From assembly GCA_934636105.1 (NCBI GenBank), contig CAKTZR010000004.1, positions 62,001 through 126,000 on the forward strand: a DNA stretch of 64,000 nucleotides. The letters are read 5' to 3'. Position 1 is the first letter of the stretch; each line of letters opens with the position of its first letter. The translations under genes and the position numbers were made by a program. Positions 50,537-60,152 of the stretch are shown here, piece by piece. The notes under the pieces were generated by a model. It worked only from the letters and a program-made list of their open reading frames with translations, ran no database searches and was not told where the DNA came from. The stretch is from an uncultured Clostridia bacterium. Its GTDB lineage: Bacteria > Bacillota > Clostridia > Christensenellales > Aristaeellaceae.

Positions 50537-51355
50537 ATGAAAAAGCTGTGTGTGTTGGCTCTGGCCGCGATGATGACTGTTGGCGCGACGGGCGCGATGG
50601 CCGACCATCTGGACGATATCAAGGCGAAGGGCAAGCTGGTCGTCGGCTCCGAAGTGAGCTTCGCGCCGTTTGAATTCTACTTTGTGGATGAAAACGGGCA
50701 GGAATACGAAGCGGGGTTTGAAATGGAGCTTGCGCGCCAGATCGCCGCGGATATCGGCGTGGAGCTGGAGGTTTCCGACCAGCAGTTCAACGGCCTGATT
50801 CCCGCGCTGCAAAACGGCGATGTGGACCTCGTGCTTTCCGGCATGACGGCCACGGAGGAGCGCAAGAACGCCGTCGATTTCTCCTCGACGTATTACGTCG
50901 GCGAACAGCCCATCGTCGTGCGCGAAGCGGATGTGGACGTTTACAAGACCGCGGAGGATTTGAAGGGCAAGACGCTCGGTGCGCAGCTGGCGACGATTCA
51001 GCAGACCATCGCCGAGGAACAGTTTCCGGACAGCGAGCTGCTGCTGCTGCCGACGGTGCCGACCCTGCTGATGGAGCTGCTCAACGGCAACATCGAGGGC
51101 GTTGTCTGCTCCAAGATCGTGGCGACGAGCTACATGAACATTTATTCGGGTCTGGCCTTCTCCGATGTGCCGGTGGAGTCCAACAAGAACGGCGTGGGCG
51201 TGGCCGTGGCTAAGGGCGACGACAACGCAACGCTGCTGGCGGCGGTCAACGCGACGGTCGAGCGCGTCACGGCCGATGGCACGTATGACGGCTGGGTGGA
51301 AAAGGCCTGCGCCCAGAACGCCGAGCTGCTCAAGGCGCAGGAAGCGGCACAGTAA
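50537..51355 (+). CDS. Polar amino-acid ABC transporter substrate-binding protein
   Basis: An exported 272-residue family 3 binding protein. The signal peptide is MKKLCVLALAAMMTVGATGAMA. The mature part has KLVVGSEVSFAPFEFYF, GFEMELARQIAADIGVELEVSDQQFNGLIPALQNGDVDLVLSGMTATEERKNAVDFS, and YDGWVEKACAQ at the end, typical of glutamine/cystine/basic amino-acid receptors. ATG 50537 is ten bases after AAAGGAG; ATG 50531 is too close. The first gene of a binding protein-permease-ATPase operon. Confidence 0.93.
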   Translation: MKKLCVLALAAMMTVGATGAMADHLDDIKAKGKLVVGSEVSFAPFEFYFVDENGQEYEAGFEMELARQIAADIGVELEVSDQQFNGLIPALQNGDVDLVLSGMTATEERKNAVDFSSTYYVGEQPIVVREADVDVYKTAEDLKGKTLGAQLATIQQTIAEEQFPDSELLLLPTVPTLLMELLNGNIEGVVCSKIVATSYMNIYSGLAFSDVPVESNKNGVGVAVAKGDDNATLLAAVNATVERVTADGTYDGWVEKACAQNAELLKAQEAAQ

Positions 51356-51459
51356 TTCAGATTGCATTCATACGGGCGGTCAGGGTCAAGCCGGGCCGCC
51401 TGTTTTCCCGTCTTTGGGGTAAGCGATAAGGGCGGGCGACAGAGAAGGGGTTGAAAGCG

Positions 51460-52128
51460 ATGTTTTCTTTTGAAGCATGGTGGCAGATTTTGACCACCAA
51501 GCTGCCCGTCTTTTTTCAGGGCGTTGGCACGACGGTGGAGCTGGCGCTCTATACCGCGATTTTCGGCACGCTGCTGGGCATTGTGGTCGCGCTGCTGCGC
51601 ATGAGCCGCGTCAAGGTGCTCAAAGTGCTGGCGGGCGCGTACATCGAGTTTCTGCGAGGCACGCCGCTGCTGGTGCAGGTGCTCATCGTGTTTTACGGCC
51701 TGCCGCAGCTGGGCATCAAGCTGCCGCGTATGACGGCGGGCACGGTGGCGCTGGTTATCAACAGCGCGGCGTATATGGCCGAAATCGTCCGTTCCGGCAT
51801 TCAGGCCATCGACGGGGGGCAGACTGAGGCCAGCCGTTCGCTGGGCATGAACGGCGTGCAGACGATGGTTTACATCATCCTGCCGCAGGCGATTAAGAAC
51901 ATTCTGCCGGCTATCGGCAACGAGTTCGTCAGCATCATCAAGGAATCTTCGATTCTGTATACCATCGGTATTTATGAGCTGACGTATCAGGCCAACAAGC
52001 TGGCTTCGACGAATTTCCGCTATTTGGAAACGCTGACGATTTCCGCGCTGATTTACTTTGTGCTGACGTTTACTGCGTCCCGTCTGCTGGGGATGCTGGA
52101 GAGGAGGATGCGCCGTGGCGACCGCTAA
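51460..52128 (+). CDS. Polar amino-acid ABC transporter permease
   Basis: A 222-residue HisM/GlnP-type membrane protein with about five helices. [32 protein letters not shown] begins it; [23 protein letters not shown] and the EAA loop [42 protein letters not shown] follow. ATG 51460 has AAGGGG nine bases before it; an in-frame TTG at 51451 is too close. It overlaps the ATPase gene by 14 bases. Confidence 0.92.
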   Translation: MFSFEAWWQILTTKLPVFFQGVGTTVELALYTAIFGTLLGIVVALLRMSRVKVLKVLAGAYIEFLRGTPLLVQVLIVFYGLPQLGIKLPRMTAGTVALVINSAAYMAEIVRSGIQAIDGGQTEASRSLGMNGVQTMVYIILPQAIKNILPAIGNEFVSIIKESSILYTIGIYELTYQANKLASTNFRYLETLTISALIYFVLTFTASRLLGMLERRMRRGDR

Positions 52129-52858
52129 TGAAACGCTCATCAGCGTCAAGGGGCTGAAGAAGCATTTTGGCAAATTGCAGGTGCTCAAGGGTGTGGATAT
52201 TGATATCCACAGCGGCGAGGTAGTCGTGGTCATCGGTCCCTCCGGTTCGGGCAAATCGACGTTTCTGCGCTGCATCAATCTGCTGGAAACGCCGACCGAC
52301 GGCGACGTGATCTTTGAGGGCAAAAGCGTCATGAAGGCGGGCAAGGACATCAACGTGCTGCGCGAGCGGATCGGCATGGTGTTTCAGCAGTTCAACCTGT
52401 TTCCGCACTTGACGGTGCTGGAAAACATCTGCATTGCGCCGATGAAGGTCAAAAAAATGCCGCGCGCGCAGATCGAGCGGACGGCGATGGAGCTTCTGGC
52501 GCGCGTCGGACTGGCGGAAAAGGCGAAGGCCTATCCGGGACAGCTTTCCGGCGGGCAGAAGCAGCGCGTGGCGATTGTCCGCGCGCTGGCGATGGAGCCG
52601 GATGTGATGCTCTTTGACGAGCCGACGAGCGCACTTGACCCGGAGATGGTCGGCGAGGTGCTGGACGTGATGAAGCGCCTTGCGGCGGACGGCATGACGA
52701 TGGTCGTTGTCACGCACGAGATGGGCTTTGCCCGCGAGGTAGGCGACCGCGTGCTGTTTATGGACGAGGGCATCATCATGGAGCAGGGCACGCCCGCGGA
52801 GGTCTTCGGCAACCCGCAGAACCCGCGCACGCAGGATTTCCTGAAGAAGGTGCTGTGA
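52115..52858 (+). CDS. Polar amino-acid ABC transporter ATP-binding protein
   Basis: A 247-residue GlnQ/HisP-like ATPase. Walker A is GPSGSGKST, the Q loop [14 protein letters not shown], the signature [16 protein letters not shown], and Walker [16 protein letters not shown], with H-loop [14 protein letters not shown] 52115 is preceded by GAGGAGG. It completes the binding protein-permease-ATPase set. Confidence 0.94.
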   Translation: MATANETLISVKGLKKHFGKLQVLKGVDIDIHSGEVVVVIGPSGSGKSTFLRCINLLETPTDGDVIFEGKSVMKAGKDINVLRERIGMVFQQFNLFPHLTVLENICIAPMKVKKMPRAQIERTAMELLARVGLAEKAKAYPGQLSGGQKQRVAIVRALAMEPDVMLFDEPTSALDPEMVGEVLDVMKRLAADGMTMVVVTHEMGFAREVGDRVLFMDEGIIMEQGTPAEVFGNPQNPRTQDFLKKVL

Positions 52859-52861
52859 GGA

Positions 52862-52882
52862 AACGTTGGGGCAAAGCCCCAA
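52862..52882 (+). repeat. Family B hairpin upstream of the M20 peptidase gene
   Basis: AACGTTGGGGC-AAA-GCCCCAA, 17 bases before the start codon of the next gene. The AACGTT flank is the same as in the mgtE copy. Confidence 0.75.
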
Positions 52883-52899
52883 GTAAAACGGAGGACAGG

Positions 52900-54021
52900 A
52901 TGAATCAATCGGAAGCGCTCAAAAAGCTTGAGCAATATGTGAACATGCCCAGCGGAAGCGCTGATTTGGAAGGTTTGGCGGCGTTTGTGCCCGTTGTCGA
53001 AAAGGACATGCAGGCGCTCGGTTTTACGGTCACGCGTCATCCGATGGCGGGGCGCGGCGATGCGCTGGAATGCGTTTACGGCGACGGAGAAAACACGCTG
53101 CTGCTCATCTGCCACATGGACACAGTGTTCGCGCGGGAGGAAAACCAGCCGTTCGCCGTGGACGGGGACAAGCTGACGGGCAGCGGCGTGATGGATATGA
53201 AGGGCGGCGTGCTGATTATGCAGGCGGCGCTGGCTGAGGTTCTGCCGACGATGCCGAAGCACATGCGTGTGGTGGCCATTTTGAGCGCCGACGAGGAAAT
53301 CGGTTCGGACGGATGCAGCGCGGTCGTCACGAAGTGGGCGAAGCAGGCCATGGCCTGCCTGACGTTTGAGCCGATGCGGCCGGGCAACACGCTTGTGCGC
53401 CAGCGCAAGGGCGTGACGGCGTTCCAGATCACCTGCACGGGCATTCGCGGTCATGCGGGTGCGAATTATTTGAAATGCGCCAGCGCAATTCAGCAGCTTT
53501 GCGAGGTGGTCAACGAGCTGTATATCCTGCGTGACGACGAGAAGTTGTTGAGCGTCAATGTCGGCGTGATTCACGGCGGCACAGCGGAAAACGTCGTCTG
53601 CGACGAAGCGACGCTTCGCGCGGAAGTGCGCAGCTTTGATCCGGCGGCGATTGACGAAGCATGGGCAAAGATTGAAGCGATCTGCGCCAAACCGGGCGTT
53701 CCGGGCACGACGACGACGCTGAAGAAGATTGCGGTGCATCCGCCGTTCCATGCGAATGAAAAGAGCGCGAAGCTGCTTGAGCTGGTCTACGCGCAGGCGG
53801 AAAAGCTGGGCATGACCGTTTCTGCGGAGGATACCGGCGGTGCGGGCGACGTGGCCTTTGCTGCGATGGAGGGTATTGCGTCGCTGGATGGCTTTGGTCT
53901 GCTCGGTGAAAATGCGCACACGACGAAGGAGTGCGGCTCGCTTGCGTCCTTTGAGCGCAATGCGAAGCTAAGCGCGGCCGTGATGCGCGCGCTATTTGAG
54001 AACCCGGCGCTGGTGATGTGA
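52900..54021 (+). CDS. M20 family metallopeptidase
   Basis: A 373-residue di-zinc peptidase of the carboxypeptidase G2/ArgE group. Metal residues are visible: LLICHMDTVF (first His/Asp), SGVMDMKGGVLIMQAAL (bridging Asp), SADEEIGSDGC (catalytic Glu and ligand), and the C-terminal LLGENAHTTKECG (last His). The dimer-type lid domain lies about 180-290 (GIRGHAGANYLKCASAIQQ). ATG 52900 follows GGAGGA. With the C69 dipeptidase and the transport genes it fits peptide use; the substrate is not known. Confidence 0.88.
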   Translation: MNQSEALKKLEQYVNMPSGSADLEGLAAFVPVVEKDMQALGFTVTRHPMAGRGDALECVYGDGENTLLLICHMDTVFAREENQPFAVDGDKLTGSGVMDMKGGVLIMQAALAEVLPTMPKHMRVVAILSADEEIGSDGCSAVVTKWAKQAMACLTFEPMRPGNTLVRQRKGVTAFQITCTGIRGHAGANYLKCASAIQQLCEVVNELYILRDDEKLLSVNVGVIHGGTAENVVCDEATLRAEVRSFDPAAIDEAWAKIEAICAKPGVPGTTTTLKKIAVHPPFHANEKSAKLLELVYAQAEKLGMTVSAEDTGGAGDVAFAAMEGIASLDGFGLLGENAHTTKECGSLASFERNAKLSAAVMRALFENPALVM

Positions 54022-54025
54022 TTTT

Positions 54026-54078
54026 TTTGGGGCGCTGCCCCAAACCCTGGCAGGGGAATGATTCCCCTGCACCCTGAC
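54026..54078. repeat. Family B repeat after the M20 gene
   Basis: TTGGGGC-GCT-GCCCCAA, then CAGGGGAATGATTCCCCTG. Confidence 0.72.
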
Positions 54079-54080
54079 TA

Positions 54081-54122
54081 AAAAGCCCATCGTTCGGAAG
54101 TGTCCGATCGATGGGCTTTTGA
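54081..54122. terminator. Bidirectional terminator between the M20 gene and oppF
   Basis: Stem AAAAGCCCATCG/CGATGGGCTTTT; the T-rich arms serve both convergent genes. Confidence 0.82.
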
Positions 54123-54140
54123 AGTATGCGCTTAGAAACA

Positions 54141-54215
54141 AGCTATAAGCGCGAAGCGAAGAAGGGAGTCTGAGGGACTTTGTCCCTCAGCGGGGTTTGG
54201 GGCAGCGCCCCAAAC
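54141..54215. repeat. Family B repeat after oppF
   Basis: CTGAGGGACTTTGTCCCTCAG and TTTGGGGC-AGC-GCCCCAAA. The segment GCGAAGCGAAGAAGGG mirrors the tail of the cluster at 46.4 kb. Confidence 0.72.
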
Positions 54216-54224
54216 TCGTCCCCG

Positions 54225-55189
54225 TTACTTGATTCGGTGGCAGGCGACGAAGTGATCCGGCGCAACTTCGCGAAGCTCCGGCCGCTCGGCGGCGCATTGC
54301 TCCGTCGCATAGGGACAGCGCGCGCGGAAACGACAGCCGCTCGGCGGATCAATCGGGGTCGGCACGTCGCCGGAAAGATGGATGCGCTGGCTGGCTGCCG
54401 CCATGTCCGGATCAGGAATCGGGACGGCGCTCATCAACGCCTGCGTGTACGGATGCAGCATGTTGGAATACAGCTCATGCACCGGCGCACGCTCGACCAT
54501 GCAGCCCAGATACATCACGCCTACGTTGTGGGAAATGTGGCGAACCATGGACAGGTCATGAGAAACGAACAGATACGACAGCCCCAGCTTCTCCTGAAGC
54601 GATTCCAAGGTGTTGATGACTTGCGCCTGAATGGAAACGTCCAGCGCGGAAATCGGCTCGTCACAGACGATAAATTCCGGGTTGCAGGCCAGAGCGCGGG
54701 CAATGCCGACGCGCTGACGCTGGCCGCCGGAAAATTCGTGCGGATAGCGCTGGAGATGATCCGGCTTGAGGCCGACGAGATCAACCAGTTCGCGAACACG
54801 CTCATTCTGATATTCTTTGCTTGCGCCCGCATAGCGAAGCGGTTCGGCAATGATCGAAGCGACCGTCATGCGCGGATTCAGCGACGCATACGGGTCCTGG
54901 AAGATCATCTGCATGCGGCGGCGATAGGGGGCAAGCGGCTTTTCGCCGAGATGGGCGATATCCTGCCCGTCGAAGAAAATCTGACCGTCCGTCGGCTCAT
55001 ACAGGCGGACGAGACAGCGGCCGACCGTCGTCTTGCCGCAGCCGCTCTCGCCGACAAGGCCGAAAGTTTCGCCCTTTGCGATGGAAAAACTCACGTCGTC
55101 CACGGCTTTGAGCAGCTTTTTGGGCTTGCCGCCGAGCGTGCGGCCGACGGGGAAATACATTTTAAGCCCGCGGGCTTCTACAATCGTGC

Positions 55190-55193
<4 letters not shown>
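54225..55193 (-). CDS. oppF: Oligopeptide/dipeptide ABC transporter ATP-binding protein (OppF-type)
   Basis: One of two ATPases of a peptide importer. At 322 residues: Walker [11 protein letters not shown] loop [16 protein letters not shown], signature [15 protein letters not shown], Walker [14 protein letters not shown], and a Cys-containing oligo_HPY tail ([16 protein letters not shown]...FVACH). Last gene of oppBCDF on the minus strand; it overlaps oppD by four bases (ATGA). Confidence 0.94.
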
Positions 55194-56191
<998 letters not shown>

Positions 56192-56203
56192 GGTAGCCTC
56201 CTG

Positions 56204-57115
56204 TTATTTCTTCAGCTTGGGATCGAGCGCATCGCGAAGGCCGTCGCCGATGAAGTTCAGCGAGAACATCGTCAGGCTGATGGCCGCGATGGGGAAGAAC
56301 ATCTGATACGGGGCGCTGGTCAGCGTGCCGATGGCGTCGTTGGCCAGCGAACCCCAGGAAGCCATCGGCTTTTGAATGCCGATGCCGAGGAAGGAGAGGA
56401 ACGCTTCCGAGAAGATTGCGCCCGGAATCAGGAACATAACCGAAACGATGATCGGGCCCATCGCGTTGGGCAACAGATGGCGCAGCAGAATCTGGAAATC
56501 GCTTGCGCCTGCCAGCTTTGCCGCGAGGGCGTATTCCTGATGCTTGAGGCTGACGACCTGCGACCGCGTGATGCGCGCCGTGCCGACCCACGAGGACAGG
56601 CACAGGGCAATCAGAATGGAGCGCACGTTCGAACCCATCAGCATCATCAGCAGAATGGTGTAGAGCAGCGACGGCAGCGCGATGATGATATCGACGATGC
56701 GCATCATGACGTTATCGACCTTGCCGCCGAAGTAGCCTGCGATACCGCCGTAGAGCACGCCGATAATCATGTTGACCAGCGCGGCGACCACGCCGATGGA
56801 CAGGCTGATGCGCGCGCCGTAGAGCACGCGGACATAGAGGTCGCGGCCCAGCGCGTCCGTGCCGAACCAGTGCGCCTTGGACGGCCACTGAGCGATGGAG
56901 AGAAAGTCTGCTTCATCATAATCATACGGGCAGAGCATCGGCCCGAAGATGGCAAAGAGCGAAACGATGATAATCATCACCAGCCCAAACATGGCCAGCT
57001 TGTCCTTGCGGAAGCGCCGCCACGCGTCCTTCCAATAGGAAACGGAAGGGCGGGAAATCTGGTCGGCGGAGATGCTGGCCTTGTCCAGCAGTTCATAACG
57101 GGTATCTTTTTCCAT
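56204..57115 (-). CDS. oppC: Oligopeptide/dipeptide ABC transporter permease (OppC-type)
   Basis: A 303-residue permease with six predicted helices. The N-terminal tail before the first helix (SYWKDAWRRFRKDKLAMFGLVMIIIVSLFAIFGPML) is typical of OppC/DppC, as is the loop HWFGTDALGRDLYVRVLYGARISLSIGVVAAL and the EAA segment EYALAAKLAGASDFQILLRHLLPNAMGPIIV. ATG 57115 has GGGAGGA close upstream; an in-frame ATG lies at 57139. Confidence 0.93.
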   Translation of the reverse strand: MEKDTRYELLDKASISADQISRPSVSYWKDAWRRFRKDKLAMFGLVMIIIVSLFAIFGPMLCPYDYDEADFLSIAQWPSKAHWFGTDALGRDLYVRVLYGARISLSIGVVAALVNMIIGVLYGGIAGYFGGKVDNVMMRIVDIIIALPSLLYTILLMMLMGSNVRSILIALCLSSWVGTARITRSQVVSLKHQEYALAAKLAGASDFQILLRHLLPNAMGPIIVSVMFLIPGAIFSEAFLSFLGIGIQKPMASWGSLANDAIGTLTSAPYQMFFPIAAISLTMFSLNFIGDGLRDALDPKLKK

Positions 57116-57128
57116 ATAATCCTCCCGG

Positions 57129-58052
57129 TTACTCGTCAAGCTTCACGCGCGGGTCGATGATGCCATAGACCACATCCACAATCAGGTTGCAGGCCACGAC
57201 GAACACGCCGAGGAAGATGGTGACGCCCATGATGATGTTGTAGTCGCGCGCGGTGATGGAATCCACGAAATATTTGCCCAGCCCCGGAATCGCGAACAGA
57301 CGCTCAACGATGAACGAGCCGGTCAGCAGGTTGGCGATCAGCGTACCCAGATAGGTGACGACCGGCAGAATCGCGTTGCGCAGGCCGTGCTTGAGGATGA
57401 CCATGCGCTCGGCTACGCCCTTGGCGCGCGCGGTGCGGATGTAATCCTGCTGCATGACTTCCAGCATGGAGGAACGGGTCATGCGCGCGATGTATGCGAT
57501 CGGGGAGAAGGAAAGGCACGTCACCGGCAGAATGTAGTGCTTCCACGAGCTTAAGCCGTAGGTCGGCAGCCACTTGAGCACGCCGGCGAACAGATACAGC
57601 AGCAAAACCGAGATGACGAACAGCGGCACGCATACGCCGATGGTCGCAATCACCATGGAAATGCCGTCAAACAGACTGCCGCGCTTGACGGCCGAGGTCA
57701 CGCCCAGCAGCACGCCGATGACCAGCGAAAGCAGAACCGCCAGAATACCGATGCGCGCGGAAATCGGAAAGCCGCGCTCAATCAGGTCGTTGACCTGCAC
57801 GCTGGAGTTTTTATAGGAAATGCCGAAGTCGCCGTGCAGAATTTGATCCAGATAGGTGAAATACTGCTTGTAGAGCGGCTGATCCAGCCCGTATTTCTCG
57901 TTCAGGCGCTGCATGACGGCTTCCGGCACGCCCTGCTCGCCTTTGGAAAACGGACTGCCGGGGATGGCGTGCATCAGGAAGAAGCACGCGGTGATGAGAA
58001 TCACGATGGTGATGACACCGGATAGAATACGCTTGGCGATGTACTTGCCCAC
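57129..58052 (-). CDS. oppB: Oligopeptide/dipeptide ABC transporter permease (OppB-type)
   Basis: A 307-residue permease, first gene of the minus-strand oppBCDF unit. OppB/DppB marks: YIAKRILSGVITIVILITACFFLMHAIPGSPF, YGLDQPLYKQYFTYLDQILHGDFGISYKN, and the EAA segment DYIRTARAKGVAERMVILKHGLRNAILPVVTYLG. The GTG start at 58052 follows AAAGGGGG. The matching binding protein gene oppA is divergently transcribed across a 306-bp region with promoters on both strands. Confidence 0.93.
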   Translation of the reverse strand: MGKYIAKRILSGVITIVILITACFFLMHAIPGSPFSKGEQGVPEAVMQRLNEKYGLDQPLYKQYFTYLDQILHGDFGISYKNSSVQVNDLIERGFPISARIGILAVLLSLVIGVLLGVTSAVKRGSLFDGISMVIATIGVCVPLFVISVLLLYLFAGVLKWLPTYGLSSWKHYILPVTCLSFSPIAYIARMTRSSMLEVMQQDYIRTARAKGVAERMVILKHGLRNAILPVVTYLGTLIANLLTGSFIVERLFAIPGLGKYFVDSITARDYNIIMGVTIFLGVFVVACNLIVDVVYGIIDPRVKLDE

Positions 58053-58150
58053 AAGGCGTCCCCCTTTGAAAAAAATATGAAGGCGAAAGCCGATTTTGAG
58101 TGCCTATAAAAAACACGCGAAATCATTCGCATCCAACAGACCATGCATTT

Positions 58151-58179
58151 ATTATAAAGCGAAACCGTCAGGATTTCAA
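58151..58179 (-). promoter_or_regulatory. Sigma-A promoter of oppBCDF
   Basis: Minus strand TTGAAA (58179-58174), 17 bp, TATAAT (58156-58151). Confidence 0.78.
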
Positions 58180-58258
58180 TATCATTTTCATTGACTTCGA
58201 AGGTTTTGAAGGATTTTGACTTTAAAAATTCAGAAAATAAGCAAATTTGAGGCGATAT

Positions 58259-58287
58259 ATTGACAAAAACGGGATGTTTTGATATGC
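58259..58287 (+). promoter_or_regulatory. Sigma-A promoter of oppA
   Basis: TTGACA, 17 bp, TATGCT, ending near 58287. About 80 bp of AT-rich DNA separates it from the divergent oppB promoter and may hold regulator sites. Confidence 0.72.
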
Positions 58288-58358
58288 TTGATACATATTC
58301 AGCCGAACTTGCTTCGCGCGGACGGCTGGAAGCAATCTAAACGTGGGAGGATTTTAAC

Positions 58359-59963
58359 ATGAAGAAACTGCTTGCGCTGGTTCTTTGCGCCCTGACGCTG
58401 GTTTGCGCCTGCGCCGCCGCTACGGCGGAGGCCGCTATCACGTTCCAGATGGGCGGCGAGCCGGAATGTATGGACCCGACGATCAACGACTATTCTTCCG
58501 GTTCCTACGCGCTGCAAAGCCTGTTCCGCGGCCTGTATAAATATGATGCGGACGGCGCGCTCGTCCCCGCGATGGCGGAAAGCTATGAGGTTTCCGAGGA
58601 TGGCTGCACCTACACCTTCAAATTGAAGGAAGGGCTCAAGTGGAGCGACGGCAGCCCGCTGACCGCGTACGACTTCGAATACAGCTGGAAGCGCGTGCTC
58701 GATCCGGAGGTTGGCAGCGAGACGGCCTACACCCTCTACGGCGTGATTAAGAACGGCTACGAGTGCTTCGTGGATAAGACTGTCTCCGTGGACGATCTGC
58801 CGATCAAGGCGCTGGACGATACCACCTTCCAGGTGGAGCTGAAAGCCCCGGCGAGCTATTTCCTCACCCTGACCGCTTCTACCGCATTCATGCCGGTGTG
58901 CAAGGCGAATGTGGAGAAATACGGCGAGGATTGGGCCGGCAGCCCGGAGACCTATGTCTCCAACGGCCCGTTCATGCTGGCGGACATGAAGAAGGACGAG
59001 AGCTACACCCTCGTCAAGAACCCGAACTACTACAACGCCGACGAGGTGCAGATTGACACCGTCAAGTATGTGTTCCTCAACGCGCCGGAGACGGTGAAGA
59101 TGGCGTTTGACAACGGCGAACTGGATATCGCGACCTCCGTCAACAGCGACGCGCTCAAGGCCTACACCGGCACGGACAAGCTGATGAGCTCTGACCGCAT
59201 CGGCTACCGTTACTATGAGTTCAACTGCTCCAAGGCGCCGTTCAACGACGCCCGCGTGCGCCGCGCGCTGACGCTGGCCCTCAACCGCAAGATCATCACC
59301 GAGGGCATCCTCCAGGATGCGACCCTGCCGCAGCTCTATGGCTGGGTGCCGTATGGCATCAAGGACGTTGTCGATCCGACGCAGGATTGGCGCAATGTCG
59401 TCGGCAACGCGTTTGACGAGGATATTGAAGAAGCCAAGGCGCTGCTGGCCGAGGCGGGCTATCCGAACGGCGAGGGCTTCCCGACCTTCTCCATCAAGTA
59501 TACCCCGAGCACCGAACTTGAAAACGTCGCGCAGGCGATGGCCGCGATGTGGAAGCAGTATCTCGGCCTGAACTGCGAAGTGACCGCCGTTGAGAGCGGC
59601 GTGTACTGGGCGGACGAGGGCACCCGCGCGACGGGCGACTTTGAGATCGCTTACATGGGCTACACGCTGGACTACGCCGAGCCGAGCGCCGCGTTCACCG
59701 TTCTGGAAAACGCGGAGGGCAAGGCGAAGACCCGCTGGGACTGCCCGGCTTACCTGGAGATGTGCAACAAGATGCGCACGAGACTGACGAACGAGGAGCG
59801 CGAAGCGCTGTATAAGGATATGGAAGCGCTGCTTGCGCAGGAATGCCCGGTTATGCCGATTTACAACTACGTCGCGACAGCGCTGGTTTCCGAGCGCGTG
59901 AAAGGCTTCACCCGCAACGCGAACGGCCACCCGAACTTCGAATACTGCACCATCGCGGAATAA
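58359..59963 (+). CDS. oppA: Oligopeptide-binding protein (OppA-type, SBP family 5)
   Basis: An exported 534-residue peptide-binding protein. It has a signal sequence (MKKLLALVLCALTLVCACAAATAEA). It has two cysteines near the end of the hydrophobic stretch, but not a clean lipobox, so whether it is a lipoprotein is open. Family 5 features: GGEPECMDPTINDYSSGSYALQSLFRGLYKYDADGALVPAMAESYEVSEDGCTYTFKLKEGLKWSDGSPLTAYDFEYSWKRVLDP, and NDARVRRALTLALNRKIIT. It faces oppBCDF divergently, and its product should serve that importer. Confidence 0.93.
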   Translation: MKKLLALVLCALTLVCACAAATAEAAITFQMGGEPECMDPTINDYSSGSYALQSLFRGLYKYDADGALVPAMAESYEVSEDGCTYTFKLKEGLKWSDGSPLTAYDFEYSWKRVLDPEVGSETAYTLYGVIKNGYECFVDKTVSVDDLPIKALDDTTFQVELKAPASYFLTLTASTAFMPVCKANVEKYGEDWAGSPETYVSNGPFMLADMKKDESYTLVKNPNYYNADEVQIDTVKYVFLNAPETVKMAFDNGELDIATSVNSDALKAYTGTDKLMSSDRIGYRYYEFNCSKAPFNDARVRRALTLALNRKIITEGILQDATLPQLYGWVPYGIKDVVDPTQDWRNVVGNAFDEDIEEAKALLAEAGYPNGEGFPTFSIKYTPSTELENVAQAMAAMWKQYLGLNCEVTAVESGVYWADEGTRATGDFEIAYMGYTLDYAEPSAAFTVLENAEGKAKTRWDCPAYLEMCNKMRTRLTNEEREALYKDMEALLAQECPVMPIYNYVATALVSERVKGFTRNANGHPNFEYCTIAE

Positions 59964-59978
59964 TCCAATCTCCCATCA

Positions 59979-60010
59979 GGACGCAGGGCTGACGCTCTGC
60001 GTTCTTTTTA
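59979..60010 (+). terminator. Terminator of oppA
   Basis: GACGCAG/CTGCGTT around GGCTGACGCT, followed by CTTTTTA. Confidence 0.75.
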
Positions 60011-60080
60011 TGTGGCCACATTCGTCAGACCACTTGTCAGATTCGTTAAAGAAGATTTACTAAAATTCAAACGAAAATGC

Positions 60081-60109
60081 TTGAATGCCTTCAAAGTTTC
60101 GGTTATAAT
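60081..60109 (+). promoter_or_regulatory. Sigma-A promoter of the phosphofructokinase gene
   Basis: TTGAAT (60081-60086), 17 bp, TATAAT (60104-60109). Confidence 0.78.
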
Positions 60110-60152
60110 AAACACAGTTATTGCCTAAAATTTCATTTCTGCGGAGGTTCAT

